From Vitis vinifera (taxonomy: Eukaryota > Streptophyta > Magnoliopsida > Vitales > Vitaceae): a stretch of DNA of 64,000 nucleotides. Each line of letters opens with the position of its first letter. The first letter of the stretch is position 1. This document shows positions 1 through 12,119 of the stretch, in pieces. The translations under genes were made by a program, and so were the position numbers. The notes beneath the pieces are model-generated. The model did no database searches. It was not told where the DNA came from and saw only the letters and a program-made list of their open reading frames with translations. The DNA lies in NCBI RefSeq assembly GCF_030704535.1, contig NC_081817.1:5155501-5219500 (forward strand), in the 5' to 3' direction.

Positions 1-2774
1 CTTTGTCTTTTAGTACAAGACATCGGGAGATGTTCACGGATTAGATAGCTAGCTAGATGGACAAGTGTGTGGTAGAGAATGGAAGTAACGACAGAATCAA
101 TGTTCGCGCAGGATTGAAGTCTTCATGGAGGACACGAAAATTAATTTAGAATCAGTAATCATAAATTCATAATGATGGAAGGTTGCCACGATTTGGGATA
201 TTTCGCCATTGAAGCAACTACGACTGTTACCCTATTCCTACTAAAAAGATAGAAGGTTGCCACGATTTGCAATGAAAGTGAAAACTTTCTTCGATTGTTT
301 CTGTTGTCCATGTGTTCGTTTGAAAGTCTCCTACACTTTTATGCCTGAATATCCACAATTTTCTACTTCCTTTGTAGAAGACCACCTATTTTTCCTCTCT
401 CTCTCTCCGAGCTTAGCGTGCTTTTTGACTTCCTTTTTCACATGGCATGTCTCCCCTTAGCCGCAATATGGCATAATTCCTTTTTATTCTCAATTCAATT
501 TTAACATTTCAAATGAACACTAACTGCCAAAGTATTATTCTTGTGTATCATAACATGTCTTTTAAGTCTATCTATATCATGATCAATTGACATACTCTTG
601 TCCACAAAAAATATATGTCAAATTCTACATAAAAAAATACTATATGGTCATAGATTTCTTAATCCTAAATGTTGAGGATCATTTAAGGACATATTATCTC
701 AAACAGATAAAATGTCATGATACCTTTATTGTCATATATCCAAACAACCTATCACCCAATCCATGGAAAATATATCATTACTTTAGAATCTCACCCATTA
801 GTCAAAGTCACTAATAACCTCATCCACTTAGCAATATTCTCTTCAAGTTGGGAACTCATGCAATATAATAGTTTGAAGCATCATAATAACCCAATAGCCA
901 CTAAGTTATGACTCTATGGAAATCCTACTCCAATGACCAAGACAAGTCATCTATCAATTAAAAAATAGTGTACTACAATTTCTAATGAATTGTTTAAACC
1001 CATGAACCAACTATAAACAAACTTTTGAACTTGTAAAGAACCCATGATTTGAATTTTCTATGCAATTCTTAATGCACTTAAATCATGTATAATACAAGTG
1101 ATCAAGCCTAAATGCTATAAAAAAAATACCATAATAATACAAATATGATAGAAAAAGAAAACTGATAATAATGAAATCATTATGTCATGTCACTGTTGTA
1201 AGGGTTCTATCCTAACAAACCTCCCTTTCACATTTAATCAGAACATTATCACCAACAACCAATCCTTATTTACTTATCCTAATTTTCCAACAAACCTCAT
1301 GGGGTTACATGACTATTAACAATCAAATTAACTTCCACCTAAAACTAATTTGCATGAGCCCACATTAATTCTCCTATTATAACTCATTTACATGAAATAT
1401 CTATCTCTCTTCTTTTGCCATGCCACTACCCCTTTCCTTCCATGTGGGGTCTAAACACGGGTTCCCACTATACTACTCTTTGAATTTTAAAAAGAGTATG
1501 GAATGATTGTAATCATTCAATGAATTGCCCTTGCACTCTCTAAAGACTCCTCACTAACAATTACTTCTATTTTACTTGTTTCCTTTCATAATGTTAATTT
1601 CCATTTCACTTTTACTCTTCCTTTTTCATTATTCATTCTTCTACCATAGTGAAACCTAGGTAATCAAGTGGAATTGAACCATGCATCCTCTTAGAAGGCA
1701 ATTCCCTCTTCTTTATCCCTTGGCATGGAATGCGCAATGCTCACTTCTTTAGTCTAAAATGGTATGTGTGAGGGCCCTACTTCACCTCAAAAGTTCATCT
1801 TTTTTTACCCTCCACTTTTCCATAGCACCAATTTGAACTTTTCTCCTTTTGGAAAATAATGAACTTTTTGCTTGAATGGCAACTTTTAGGGGTTGATCCA
1901 ACTTTTTAGGTGAGTGATCAACATAAGCTGACTAGGTTATCACTTCTAAAGGCAAGGTTTTGATGTAAATGATCAAATTGAAATAACAAAAATTCTTACA
2001 ATAGGGAATTTGTTGAAGATGAGATCTTGGACTCAAATATTTTTACCTTGATCAACAAATTTGCAAATATAAAATCAATTTTCAAAGAAAAATGCTAAGA
2101 TATCAAGGTGATATGATTAATACCTACTAAACAAGAAATCTAGACCATTGAAATATATATGGTAAAATCTAAATTATTAAACAATTAATGATATAAATTA
2201 ATGGAATTAAGGTATATATAATGATATAAATAGAATGAGACTAAACTTCGCACGATATAATTTGTAATATCTTTTCGATAGATGTTGAAAAAGAATTTGT
2301 ACGTAACCAAACTCTTTTCCAAAACACGTTACTAAATTAGGAAATTAAACGCGAATCATTGAAGAGGTACTGGAAATACAATGTCTAAACATGACATGAT
2401 TTGAATTTACGTTTAATTAGGTTTTCTTGAAATGATTGATCAGTCATGTCATGTTTGAAAAGATTGGTTGTTTAATTAACTTTCTTATCATCATGTCCCC
2501 TCGGGTTCACTTTGTCGCCTAACTTTTCCATTCAATTTAGTTTGAAAAGATTGGTCAGTCATAGACTAATATTTTATATATTATGATTATTCATTAATTT
2601 CCTTATCCTATTCCCTGAGGATGAAGGATAGAAAAGAGTGAACCATCAGCTTGTGGCTAGAATTAATTGATAAAATGAATGTTTGGATGGTCCTTGATGA
2701 ATACATGAGAAAGTTGGTCAAGTGCCCTAACAACAACCTTTCCATGTATGAATGATTCAATGTGATTGGTTAGA
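1..2774. other. Gene-poor AT-rich stretch
   Basis: No coding exon, RNA gene or clear transposon end could be supported here. The open frames are short, lack recognisable domains and lie in AT-rich sequence, as expected by chance. Pyrimidine-rich tracts around 380-420 and 1380-1640 resemble ordinary plant intergenic or intronic DNA. Confidence 0.6.
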
Positions 2775-3016
2775 CTATAAAAACACAGGATTGATATTAT
2801 CACCCACGCAACAATTGAGGCAGTTGGTCAAGTCAAATTCAAACATCTTGGACGGAAAATTACAGGCAAGGCTGCCGTGAAAGCCATTTGCATGATATTC
2901 TACTTCAACGTGATATCTAGCCATAGTAGCTTGCTTCTTCGAGATTTTGGTACCGGACCTTGGGTGCACTTTGGGACACCTGCCTTCTTCAAGCGTGTGT
3001 TTTCCTAATTCACATC
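2775..3016 (-). CDS. Possible terminal exon of an unidentified protein (X8-like pattern)
   Basis: On the minus strand a good acceptor (GAATTCAG, ending at 3017) opens a frame of about 80 codons to a TAG near 2775. The peptide has more structure than surrounding random frames: it is Cys-rich and contains ARYHVEVEYHANGF followed by SLACNF and DLTNC. The spacing of an aromatic NG turn and a CNF segment loosely recalls the end of the X8 (CBM43) fold, but the usual X8 signature is not clear. No upstream exons were identified, so this may be a gene relic. The function is not assigned. A chance frame cannot be excluded. Confidence 0.25.
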
Positions 3017-3309
3017 CTGAATTCGAAAATGCAAAGCAAGGGAAATCACGTAAAAACTGTATACACAAATTTCTATTAAAGAAAAATTATGCTTGGTCAA
3101 ATTGAATTTTTAATATTGAGTTAAAAAATGTAGGTATGATCTTTATTTAATTTGTTCTCTGATTCTTCCTTTCATAATTATTGAACTCAAAGAAACTTAA
3201 CTTCAAATGAAGAGTTTCTTCCTTTCATAGTGGTCAATCAAGGGCTTGGAGAAACTCAATCTCAAATAAAGAGTTTGTTGCAGATTTGATATAAGATAAG
3301 TTTAATTTA

Positions 3310-3480
3310 GGTGGTGTTTGTTTTTTGCTTGAATAGAAAAAACTAAAATATTTAACTTTTTTTATTCCGTTAAAAGTAACTTGTTTATATCAACCAATAT
3401 ACCTAAATGAATTTGTTATCAATAAGTTTAATTTAGTTATATTGGGGCTTTTTTTATTTAGCTAAAAAACAAATACCACC
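3310..3480. mobile_element. hAT-like MITE, copy 1
   Basis: A 171-bp element begins GGTGGTGTTTGTTTTTT and ends with the inverted form AAAAAACAAATACCACC. The 8-bp flanks are TTAATTTA and TTATATTA, matching at 6 of 8 positions, which suggests an 8-bp hAT-type target duplication that has since diverged. Its interior (AAAAAACTAAAATATTTAAC and similar) is shared with copies at 17922-18192 and 22016-22292. It has no coding capacity. Confidence 0.6.
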
Positions 3481-3993
3481 TTATATTATGACTTGATGTA
3501 GTTTCAATTTTGAGTTGATACGAGATTTGGATTAACTTGAGTTTTAACATTACTTGAACCTAGATATGGTGGCATAACTTACACCAATGTAGAATAGATA
3601 AACCATATTTTAAATGTGAAGAAAAGGAGTATCCACTATTGAAAAAATCAATAATAGGTCAAGAGCCAGCTTGAGAGAACTGTGAACTATATTTGCTTGG
3701 AATATAAATATGGTCACACATGAAATGATAAAGATAGTTCTTTTAAGGATTCAAGATTATCCACTGATCATATATACTTTGTACAAAGGGACACCAATTC
3801 TTCTTCTTTTTTTTCCTCTTTGTCCTGCATGATCTCTCTCATTAATATGACTAGTATAAAGTACAAAGCATCTTCTCTCATTTCTACTCCCACTAATCTT
3901 ATCTTTGTTGAACATCCTTCAATATATGTGGCTTCTTTTTTAATTAATCTCATGCATCAACTTGGGTATTTAAAATTCAAACTTTCTCTAAGA

Positions 3994-5461
3994 TTATTTT
4001 TGTTCCCAATGATCTGTTTCCCAGTCCAAGCCTAAATTCCTGTTGTCCAAGAAACTTGCATTATCATTTTGTTGTTGTTGTTGTTGTTGCTGCTGCTGCT
4101 GGCTCTGCATGATAAGTATCTCAGCTTGTGTCATTGCCAATTCTGCCTGCACATCATTAAGCCGTTTCAGAAGATGACTAATTGCACCAGCACAACCGTA
4201 AACTGGATCACGAATTCTTGCATTTGCTTCGTAAACCATGCTGCTTACAGCATCTGCTCTCTTGGACTCGGGAAGTTCCTGTAAATGTTTTTTAATTCAT
4301 TGTCACTGTAAACTGGCAGAAGATATAACTTATAAGAGTGCTTTCTTGACAGTTATGCATTGCCTTTCAATATCAAAGACAAAGTGACATAGAAATTATT
4401 AAGGGGTGTGTAACATGCATCTACGCACGAAACACGATCAAGATACTGCACAGCTCGCTTGACATGTTGGGATTTTGACTACTGCTCTTTTATTGGATGA
4501 ATTTTCGAGGGGATAGCTTCTAACTTGTGTCTCATCTAGAACTCTTAGCTAACAGATGCCCTAGAAAAATGGCAGCATCCTTCATTTTCAATTTCCTCTA
4601 GTTAGAGCATGCATGGTTTTAATCCCATGAAAATCCTATTCTCCTTTCATGTTTACTGCATATTTTTCTTTTGAAAATGGATGGTTTGCTAGAGTGGTGT
4701 GTTAACACAATCACACACACGAGCAATAATAAGAGAAAGAAATGAGATTTTAACATGGTTCGAGACTCATGTGATCCCTATATTCATGAAGGTACCAAGA
4801 CTTAAGAATCTATTAATCAAAGGAAAATACTAATGTTATAATGATGAAGGTTCTCTTTCTCCTCTCAATTGCAGCTGTAAATAATCTTTCTTTCTTTTGA
4901 AACCCTAAATCATAAAAGAGTTAAGTATAATAAGGGTAGAACCATAGAATCATCATTTAATAAATAAAAAAAGAATTTATCCATGGGTGTTGTCCCCTTA
5001 AATCCCCTCAATGTGATTGGGTAGCTTAACCCTGTAAGCTCAAGAGGGAGCTCAATCTCTCGACTTCTCTGTGTAGCACAATAAGATTGATTCAAACTTC
5101 ACAACCCAACATGACAACCAGTATAAGAAATTTTTATGACATCCTGAAGTAAAATGGGTCCTATATTATAATTTATAAACATTGTTACTCACAATTCAAA
5201 TAGGTAAACATGGTGGGGGATTACCTGCAAGCACTTGACGATGTTGCTAGCTCCATAGATTTTATGGGCATTAATGAACTTCATTGGTTCGGTTGGTGGA
5301 AAATATGGAGCAAGAAGACAACTCTTAGTGCATCGGCGACGAAGAACCTTGCAGGCGCCACAAGGACCTTGAACAGCACTCCCACTTAGAAGAGGAGAGA
5401 CCCTTGAAGAAGAAGAAGAAGAGAAAGGAGTATTAGAAGTTTTGTAATTGTATTCCTCCAT
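3994..5461 (-). CDS. LOB-domain transcription factor, LBD1/LBD11-like
   Basis: Two exons, 5461-5225 and 4278-3994, join in phase 0 (GT/AG) to give 173 residues. The protein is a class I LOB-domain DNA-binding factor. The zinc-finger-like block CGACKVLRRRCTKSC fits C-x2-C-x6-C-x3-C, followed by APYFPPTEP, the GAS block (GASNIVKCLQ) and DPVYGCAGAI, then a leucine-rich coiled segment and a run of 11 Gln (4 CAG and 7 CAA codons). The intron falls right after KCLQ and before ELPES, the usual LBD intron site. The start was set at MEEYNYK because the upstream in-frame codons lie across a TATA-like region. LBD1/LBD11 relatives act in vascular cambium and lateral organ development; the subgroup assignment is from memory of the motif and is less certain than the family. 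Confidence 0.93.
4279..5224 (-). other. LBD intron
   Basis: The 946-bp intron has a GT donor at 5224-5223 and an AG acceptor at 4280-4279. Near 4690-4810 lies a stretch (acacacgagcaataataag then taacatggttcgagactc) that resembles the 'AACNTGGTTCG' text common in plant retrotransposon fragments, so it may hold a small TE remnant. No coding sequence is present. Confidence 0.6.
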
Positions 5462-5504
5462 CCTCAGAGAAAGAGGTGACTGTGGTAGAATACAGAAGCA
5501 CGGA

Positions 5505-5520
5505 CCATATATATATATAC
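5505..5520 (-). promoter_or_regulatory. Putative TATA region of the LBD gene
   Basis: An ATATATATATATG run sits about 45-60 bp upstream of the LBD start codon on the minus strand. It would place transcription start within roughly 30 bp of the ATG, giving a very short leader. The assignment is positional only; TA runs are frequent in this DNA. Confidence 0.4.
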
Positions 5521-6522
5521 ATAGGGATGAAGAAGGCATGAAAGTGGTGCGGAAGCAATTAATTAATCTATTTTTGTAGTTTCTTCCGATAGAAATGGAA
5601 ATATTTAAAAACTTTACCACTGTATTGAAGACTTTAAGGCGAAGTTTGATAAGAGGCTTAGAAATTGGAAAGCTAGAGTTAATATGTATCTAACCTCCTC
5701 ATGGGAATCATCATTGGTGGACATGTGACTTAAGGAAGAAAGCAGAGGAAGGTTCTCTTTGGTTACATTTTATTTAAACCATTATTTTTTATATTACACA
5801 GATTTGTCTAGAAACTTGAAATATTTTCAATTTATTTACTTTTGTAAATAAATTTTATATATAATATTTTATTTTTAATTATTCTTTCCATTATTTTTAA
5901 AAACGGACATCACAAAATAAATGAAATTAATTAAAAGTAACTAAAATATATTTTTAGGAAACATAGTAGATTCCATTCCCAGGAATTTTTTTATTACTTA
6001 AAAAAAAAAAAATTAGTAGAATGCTAGTCTACGCCATAAGGATATTAAGGAAGATCTAATTTTTTTCCACATACTTTTTGAATTTTCTAAGATGTGACCT
6101 TGCACACGTCATTCATGATGGGCAATATCATTTTTTAAGATAAAATTTTAAATCACGGACCTCATATTTTTTAACATGATTTATTATAATTAAAAAAATT
6201 ATTTAATTAAAATTTTTACAAAAAATTACTAATTACTAGCACATGGGGCCTGAAGTGGGGAATCTCCTATAATCACGTCGAAGACCGTTAGACACTAACT
6301 AAGAAAACAGTCGACTCTGCGGCAACAAATTTGACACGATTCTTAGCTCCTTTCCACAGTTTCACACCTCCCAGAATTAATATGCGTTTGTCTTTCATTT
6401 TAGGAAATAATTCATCTGTCTCTCATTCATTTCAAATTGTCAAAATTGTCAAAGGCAAATGGAACCCGTTCAGATTGCCATCTTCTGAGGGTTAATGATA
6501 CGTCAAAATCTTGCATTCTTCC
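5521..6522. other. LBD upstream region
   Basis: About 1 kb of AT-rich DNA lies between the LBD promoter and the CACTA element at 6526. No exon is visible. It is the likely regulatory region of the LBD gene, now bounded upstream by the transposon. Confidence 0.5.
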
Positions 6523-6525
6523 ACG

Positions 6526-6542
6526 CACTATAAGAAAAAAGG
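6526..6542 (+). repeat. CACTA left terminal inverted repeat
   Basis: CACTATAAGAAAAAAGG begins directly after the ACG target duplication. It pairs with the right terminus at 12547-12563. Confidence 0.85.
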
Positions 6543-6860
6543 TCATTGTTGACGTATATTATCTTGACTTAAAGGTGATATGTGTCAATATTGCCTATTT
6601 AAATTAACAACTATGACATATACAACTTGCTTAAACTAATAATGACATATATAATAGAATCTTGACAGATAATTTATAAGTCAATGTATAATTAGTATGT
6701 TCATATGTCAAGGTACTTATATAATATAGCTAGCTTGACATAAAATCAAAAGTCAAGGTATGATTTTAAACATATATGCCATTTTAATTCTAGTAAAATG
6801 ATCTTAAATGATCTATGGATTATAAGTCAAGATATCATGTTATAATTACCTGTCAAGGTT
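6540..6860. repeat. CACTA left subterminal repeats
   Basis: Degenerate 9-10-bp units built on TTGACATAT or its complement ATATGTCAA recur about every 20-50 bp, for example near 6552, 6572, 6604, 6640, 6700 and 6734. In CACTA elements such arrays bind the TNPA-type protein. The same words recur at 12120-12550. Confidence 0.7.
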
Positions 6861-6949
6861 CCTTATGGTATTTACAAAGAACATTCCTCATTTTCTCAAA
6901 ACCCGGTATTCATTTTGAGAGCTTAGGTTCTCAAACTTTTTGCTCTAAA

Positions 6950-7100
6950 CCAAGAATGAAAATATCAGTAATTACGAATATATCAGTACTTCGATTTTAC
7001 GGATATATCAGAAATATTGGAAAAATATTGGTGGATATTTTTTTCACAAATATCGGTGGAGCGAAAATTATTTAAAATTTATAGGAATGCTTGGAAAAAT
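6950..7100. repeat. ATATCGG-type repeat, copy 1
   Basis: This block contains AAAATATCAGTAATTACG, ATATATCAGTACTTCGA and TTTTACGGATATATCAG. It closely matches the block starting at 23879, so it belongs to a dispersed repeat family. AT-rich sequence up to about 7700 may be part of the same insertion, but the boundaries are not visible. Confidence 0.5.
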
Positions 7101-7799
7101 TCCAAAAAATGATAAAATAAGTAAGAATTCATATTTTAAAGTTATTTTGTAAATATAATTGATATAAATATGACAAAAAAAAAAACATCGGTAGACAAAG
7201 ATATATCAATAAATTTGATATTTGAATTTTAAGAATAATAAATATGAATTTTGGAAGTGTATAAAGTTAGAATTGAGTTAAGAAATATTTGATTTCATTG
7301 AATAAAAATAATTTATACATAAATATAATACATATGACATTGCAATAGTCTTAGTATCAAAATGAAGATTGATGTAGTTCCACCATATTGTTAGATGAAG
7401 GAAGCCCATCTTGTTGAAGACAATATTTATTTTAAAATTTTTAAAATATTTTTATTAAAACACGTTTTATTATATTTTAAATGAAAAATTAAATTAATCT
7501 ATATAAAATATTTTATTTGAGATTTAATTTCTAAAATTTTATTAAAAATATGTGGTAACAATTTTTTCTATTAATATTAATTTATTTAAATAATTAAGAT
7601 TATTAATAATTTATTTTATCAAATTAATTGTAATTCATAAAATATCGTCCATAAAAACGGAAATTTCAATGTGATTTAATCAAAATAAAGATGGGTAATT
7701 AATAATTATTTATATAGAGAGAGGAAAATTGTTCTCTGTTTCATTTTTTATTATTTTTTTATTTTTTCATCTCTACTAACTATAAAAATCAAAAGGGCC

Positions 7800-7905
7800 A
7801 CCACTTCTCTCACTTGGGGCATTAGGCATCAAGAAAGCATTTTCTGAAGTTGCTCTCCAGACGAGAGAACATGTCCTTCTCTGCTACTCTCAATCCTAGC
7901 AGGTA
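7800..7905 (+). other. Possible captured 5' exon
   Basis: A pyrimidine-rich leader is followed by an ATG at 7870 and a short frame, MSFSATLNPSR, ending at a GTACTAAT donor-like site. It precedes the tripled repeat and the ACX3 pieces. It does not match the ACX3 N-terminus, so if it is an exon it comes from another gene, which would make the element a chimera. The support is only a start codon and a donor-like site. Confidence 0.25.
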
Positions 7906-7954
7906 CTAATCTAATCATGTTATTATTGTTTTTTTTTTTGTTTTGCAACCCCCG

Positions 7955-8400
7955 TTTGATTCCCAAGAAAATCCATCCCCCATTTGATTTCTAGGAAAAT
8001 TCATCCTCGTTTGATTTTCGAGAAAATCCATGCAAAACCCTCAAGGAAAACCAAAAAAAAATTGCTTTTTTTTTTGGCTCCTTGTGTTTTCTGTTTGCAA
8101 AACCCCCATTTGATTCCCAAGAAAATCCATCCCCCATTCGATTTCCGGGAAAATTCATCCTCGTTTGATTTCCGAGAAAATCCATGTAAAACCCCCAAGG
8201 AAAACAAAAAAAATTGCTTTTTTTTTTTTTTTGCTCCCTGTGTTTTCTCTTTGCAAAACCCCTGTTTATTCCCAAGAAAGTCCATCCCCCATTCGATTTC
8301 CGGGAAAATCCATCCTTGTTTGATTTCCGAGAAAATCCATGCAAAACCCCCAAGGAAAACCAAAAAAAATGCTTTTCTTTTTTGCTCCTAGTGTTTTCTA
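7955..8400 (+). repeat. Three tandem copies of a ~155-bp unit
   Basis: Units start near 7955, 8109 and 8265, each beginning TTTGATTCCCAAGAAAATCC or close to it and ending in a T-rich tract and GTGTTTTCT. Inside each unit a shorter word, TTTGATTTCCGAGAAAATCC with variants, occurs two or three times, so the array has a nested period of about 30-35 bp. The long open frames on both strands are artefacts of the repeat. It lies inside the CACTA element. Confidence 0.85.
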
Positions 8401-8723
8401 GATCTGTTCTAGGGGTCTCTTTGCTTTTGTGCCATTGGATTTAAGTTTCATGAACCCTAAATCCACGATTTTTGAGCCAGGCTGAAAAATACAACCTTTG
8501 CCTGCAAATCATGATCAGACTACAGCCTATGAATTACATTGGTTGGTTCTAATTATTGAACCAACACTCTGCCTACCATGTGAATGAAGCAATTGACCCG
8601 TGGGGATACAACTTGCCAGTTTTTAATAAACTTGAAAGATGTTGAGAAACTATTACTTCACTAAATTTCTTCTTATGTAAGATTTGGGCTTGTGGAGGTG
8701 GAATTTATGGATTAAATGTGTGA

Positions 8724-10023
8724 AATCAGGTTAGCAAGGCTCTTCTTGCAGAATATATCGTAGTGTAGAAGAGGAATAGACCATTTAAAGGATTGGGGTT
8801 AGAACACATGAACAAATCTTGCCCTGTCGTTCCATCTCAGCTCACAAGTTCTACCCTCAGAAGTAGCCAATTCCAGGTAATGTAATTGTAGCTTCATTAG
8901 CAACAATTTGGTTAGTCAATGAAGTAGAGAGAAATTTCTTACTCCCTTGATTTGGCTATCAGACTGATATATTCTGCCTAAGGGAGCAAGATCTATTGAT
9001 CCATTTTGCTGCTGAGATATCACAGCTTCAAGCACATGGCCTAAGCAGAGAGTATGCACTTCTTCAGGTTAGGATCTTCGCATTAACTTGAGTTTCCTCT
9101 CTTTCTCTCTATATATCACTCTCACAATTTTTTTCCTTTCCTACACCAGAGTTATCAACTTGCAGAAGACTTGGGGAGATCTTTCTAGGATTGAGCAATT
9201 TTGCAGATCTTTTTAGATGTTGAGGCAGCTGTGTCTTCTGTCCACTTAAGGTAAATATCGGTACCTTTTTGTCATAAATATAAGTAACTCTACCAATAAA
9301 AAAATATCAGTCTAAGGAAGGTACAAAATGCTGGATGTGAATAAGTATTGCACAGTCCATCCATATCTGGGTTTGGGGGAAAATGGGATGAAGACTAGAA
9401 GAAATTATAGGATTTATACATTCCAAAAAAGTGTTGATTAAGGAAACTTAAGTTATGAGTGAAAGTAGTAGCTTCTGCTTTTGTTTTATACATATCACTA
9501 TACAGATGCAGCAGTCTTGTTGCTTTCTTAGCGATTGAACCTTCAACATGCTAAAAACCCTAATATGCTTATCAGAATTAGATATAATATGGGATTTTTG
9601 TGTAATGGGATTTTGAGTGACAATTTCCCTATTTTTTCTGCTATGTAACATATACAACTATCCTTATTTCCAGCTCAAGCATTTGTAGAACAATGATGAA
9701 GTGATGCAAACCCAATTGCTGATTGTTTTTGCATTTTTTTCCCTATGCAGAGCATGTTAAGTCTATTAAGATCCATGCATGTCTTGATTATCTTGGAAGA
9801 AGATGCTTCCTTCCTCCGATATGGTTACTTGTCACCCGACAATGCTGTTGGAATTAGCAAAAAAGTAACAATACTCTACAGTGAATTGCGACCACATGCC
9901 CTTGCCTTGGTCAGCTCCTTTGGCATCCCTGATGCATTTTTTAGCCCAATTGCTTTCAATTGGATCGATACAAATTCTTGGTCGTCGGTTCAACCCCAAC
10001 AAGGGGCCACAATTTCTATCTAG
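8724..10023 (+). pseudogene. Captured 3' part of an acyl-CoA oxidase 3 gene
   Basis: Four exon-like pieces align in order with the C-terminal part of plant peroxisomal medium-chain acyl-CoA oxidase ACX3. 8724-8876 encodes NQVSKALLAEY and LEHMN up to SSQFQ. 8963-9067 (35 codons) encodes FCLREQDLLIHFAAEIS. 9150-9250 encodes SYQLAEDLGRSF. 9751-10023 encodes LEEDASFLRYGYLSPDNA, ELRPHALALVSSFGIPDAF and SPIAFNWIDTNSWSS. GT and AG splice sites remain between pieces, so capture was at DNA level, not by reverse transcription. TAG at 8766, TAG at 9186 and TGA at 9192 disable the frame. The FAD-binding N-terminal two thirds is absent. Matching is from memory of the Arabidopsis protein. Confidence 0.85.
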
Positions 10024-10124
10024 ATTTAGATGAATCAAAACTTATACTGCCTGTGGCTTTTTAGATTCACTATTATTGTCTAATGATCGCTCAGATTTTG
10101 TTGTTTGTTGGATCAAAACAAAAT

Positions 10125-11600
10125 TTATAACCTAATTCACTCTTCTATAGCAATTTGTACCCGATCAAAAAGTGGTTTTAGTACAAACTATTGTAGCATA
10201 GTGGTTTTTAGGTATCGTCCACAAGGATGGATTATTCTTGGTGATTAAGGCTTGAATGAGATGATAAGAAATGATTGTGATAAAGTGAAATCAACTTGAA
10301 ATTGCATAATAAAATTCCAAATTAACAATGTATTCAAATTGAATTGAAAATGAAGTTTAAAAGAGAAGAAAATTTATAAGAGGTGAGATTCTCGGAGTTA
10401 GGATTTTCTAGAGAGCAATTTCCATGGTGAATAGGTGTTAAGATCTAATTTTTATCAAGTTAGATTGAAAACCTAAATTTTCATCTAAACCGATTTTTTA
10501 TTTAGCTTTAGATCTAGATCTAATTTCTCTTCAAATTAGGTAATCTAATCTAAGAGATCAATTTGAATCATATATTCAATTCATCTTAATTTATCTTCCA
10601 ATGATTCACACAATGCAACTATTCAATCTCATCAAGTCTAGCATTAAGAATTTGATGAATCTACCTAGCTTGCATTGTAGTAATCATCCAAGACAATTTG
10701 AAGAGAAAAATCCTCAAATTTCAATTAATTAATCAATTGGATCAAATTACCTTAGCAATTCAAGCTCAATTCTCTAATTCACCATAGATCTTGCCTCTAG
10801 ATCCTCCCTCCTCCAAGAAAAACGAGATTTAGCCACTCATGCTTGGAGATTTGATCTCACAAGACATGTTTGGCTACCGAGAAAATAAGATAAACTAAAA
10901 GAAAATGGAGAATTGTATATAGAGAGAAGAAGTATGAAAAGTTATTACAATTAGAAAATGAATCTTAAATGAGAAAATCTCGTTTCTATTTATAGGCCAA
11001 GGTAAAAAGGACACTTGGCAACATTTTAGAGGTCTTCTGGATGCTTCTTCATCAAGGAATCTAGAGAGAATGCACTTTCGCACGAGCCCCTAGTGATCTC
11101 GCATGATGGTGCGAAGTGAAGAATCAATCAGTTGGAATTTCGTTCTTCTGGAGCGTTTTGCATGACTGTGCGAAAATTTCGCATGGTCGTGCGAAATCAC
11201 TTCTTCACAATTTCCTCATGTGCTGCAGCCATACTCTCTCTGTTTCATTTCGCATGACTGTGCGAAAATTTCGCATGGTCATGCGAAATCGAAAATCATG
11301 CTATTCCGGTTCCCCTCTTTGAAAATTCTCTCATTTGTTCATGTTTAATCCATCTCCACCACCTTCAATTAAGTTCCAAGGCTTGGTCCAAGTGCATTTC
11401 CTCTTCCTCTTCATCCACATTATGTATCCTCCTCCATTCCATTTTCCATTTGTCACTCCATGCTTCAAAAATCACCTTAAAATATCTCCAAAACTCAACA
11501 AAGAACCATTAGAATCTCTTGCAAGGGTAGCAATGTATTACTTGGGCATATTAGGCATAATTACTACTCAAAAGGTGTGAAACTCATGAAAGTTAGTATC
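10125..11600. repeat. Nested unclassified repeat element
   Basis: This part of the CACTA interior starts near GTACCCGATCAAAAAGTGG and GGTATCGTCCACAAGGATGG. A block near 14835-15000 is laid out similarly (TGTAGTACTCCGAGTATTG), suggesting a dispersed family. No transposase or reverse transcriptase domain and no clear ends were seen. It contains TTTCGCA/TGCGAAA hairpins at 11156-11290. Confidence 0.4.
11156..11290. repeat. Short palindromic TTTCGCA...TGCGAAA repeats
   Basis: Two near-identical blocks, 11156-11201 and 11248-11290, each hold a pair of hairpin words: CGCATGACTGTGCGAAA then TTTCGCATGGTCRTGCGAAA. A weaker relative lies at about 11070-11120. Each word is an inverted repeat with a 6-base loop. 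Confidence 0.75.
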
Positions 11601-12119
11601 TAAAATATGTGGTTTTTTAGTAGTAATCATCTAATAAAGGTGTAGTGGCTAGCTTGCTATTAAAATTCTTCATAAAGCTTGATATTTGATTTCTTCTCAT
11701 TATACATTTTTCTTTTTAATTTGTTAATATGCTCTATATTTTTTGCTACAGATTCAAAGTTTGGGTGTTGGAAATTTAAGGCTTTCCTATAAAGTAATGC
11801 TTCAAGATGGAGGCAAGAGACTTGGTTGTAGATATATACATGAGCAACTTAATTTAAGTTTATGTATAATGTCTTATAGTGTGTTTTTAATTTCATTGTC
11901 TATTATATGAGTTTCTTCTATATAGAAAAGTTGGGGATAACTTTAAACAAGTTCATTGATTTGTGCTTTAATTAATAATTAAATGTATATTAAATATGTT
12001 TTGATTATATATAAAATCATGATAATTTGATTGTCATTATCATTCTTAAATAATATCAAATTGATTATACATGGCAATACGTTCAATTTTTCATATTAAA
12101 AAATAATTTTAAAATTTTT

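Noticed and set aside
5462-5620. Upstream start of the LBD frame at 5620
   Set aside because: The extra 53 residues cross the TATA-like run and have no LBD similarity; MEEYNYK at 5461 is the better start.
7984-8444. Overlapping 70-135-codon open frames on both strands
   Set aside because: They are produced by the tripled 155-bp repeat, whose units keep frames open; the peptide text is repetitive and matches nothing.
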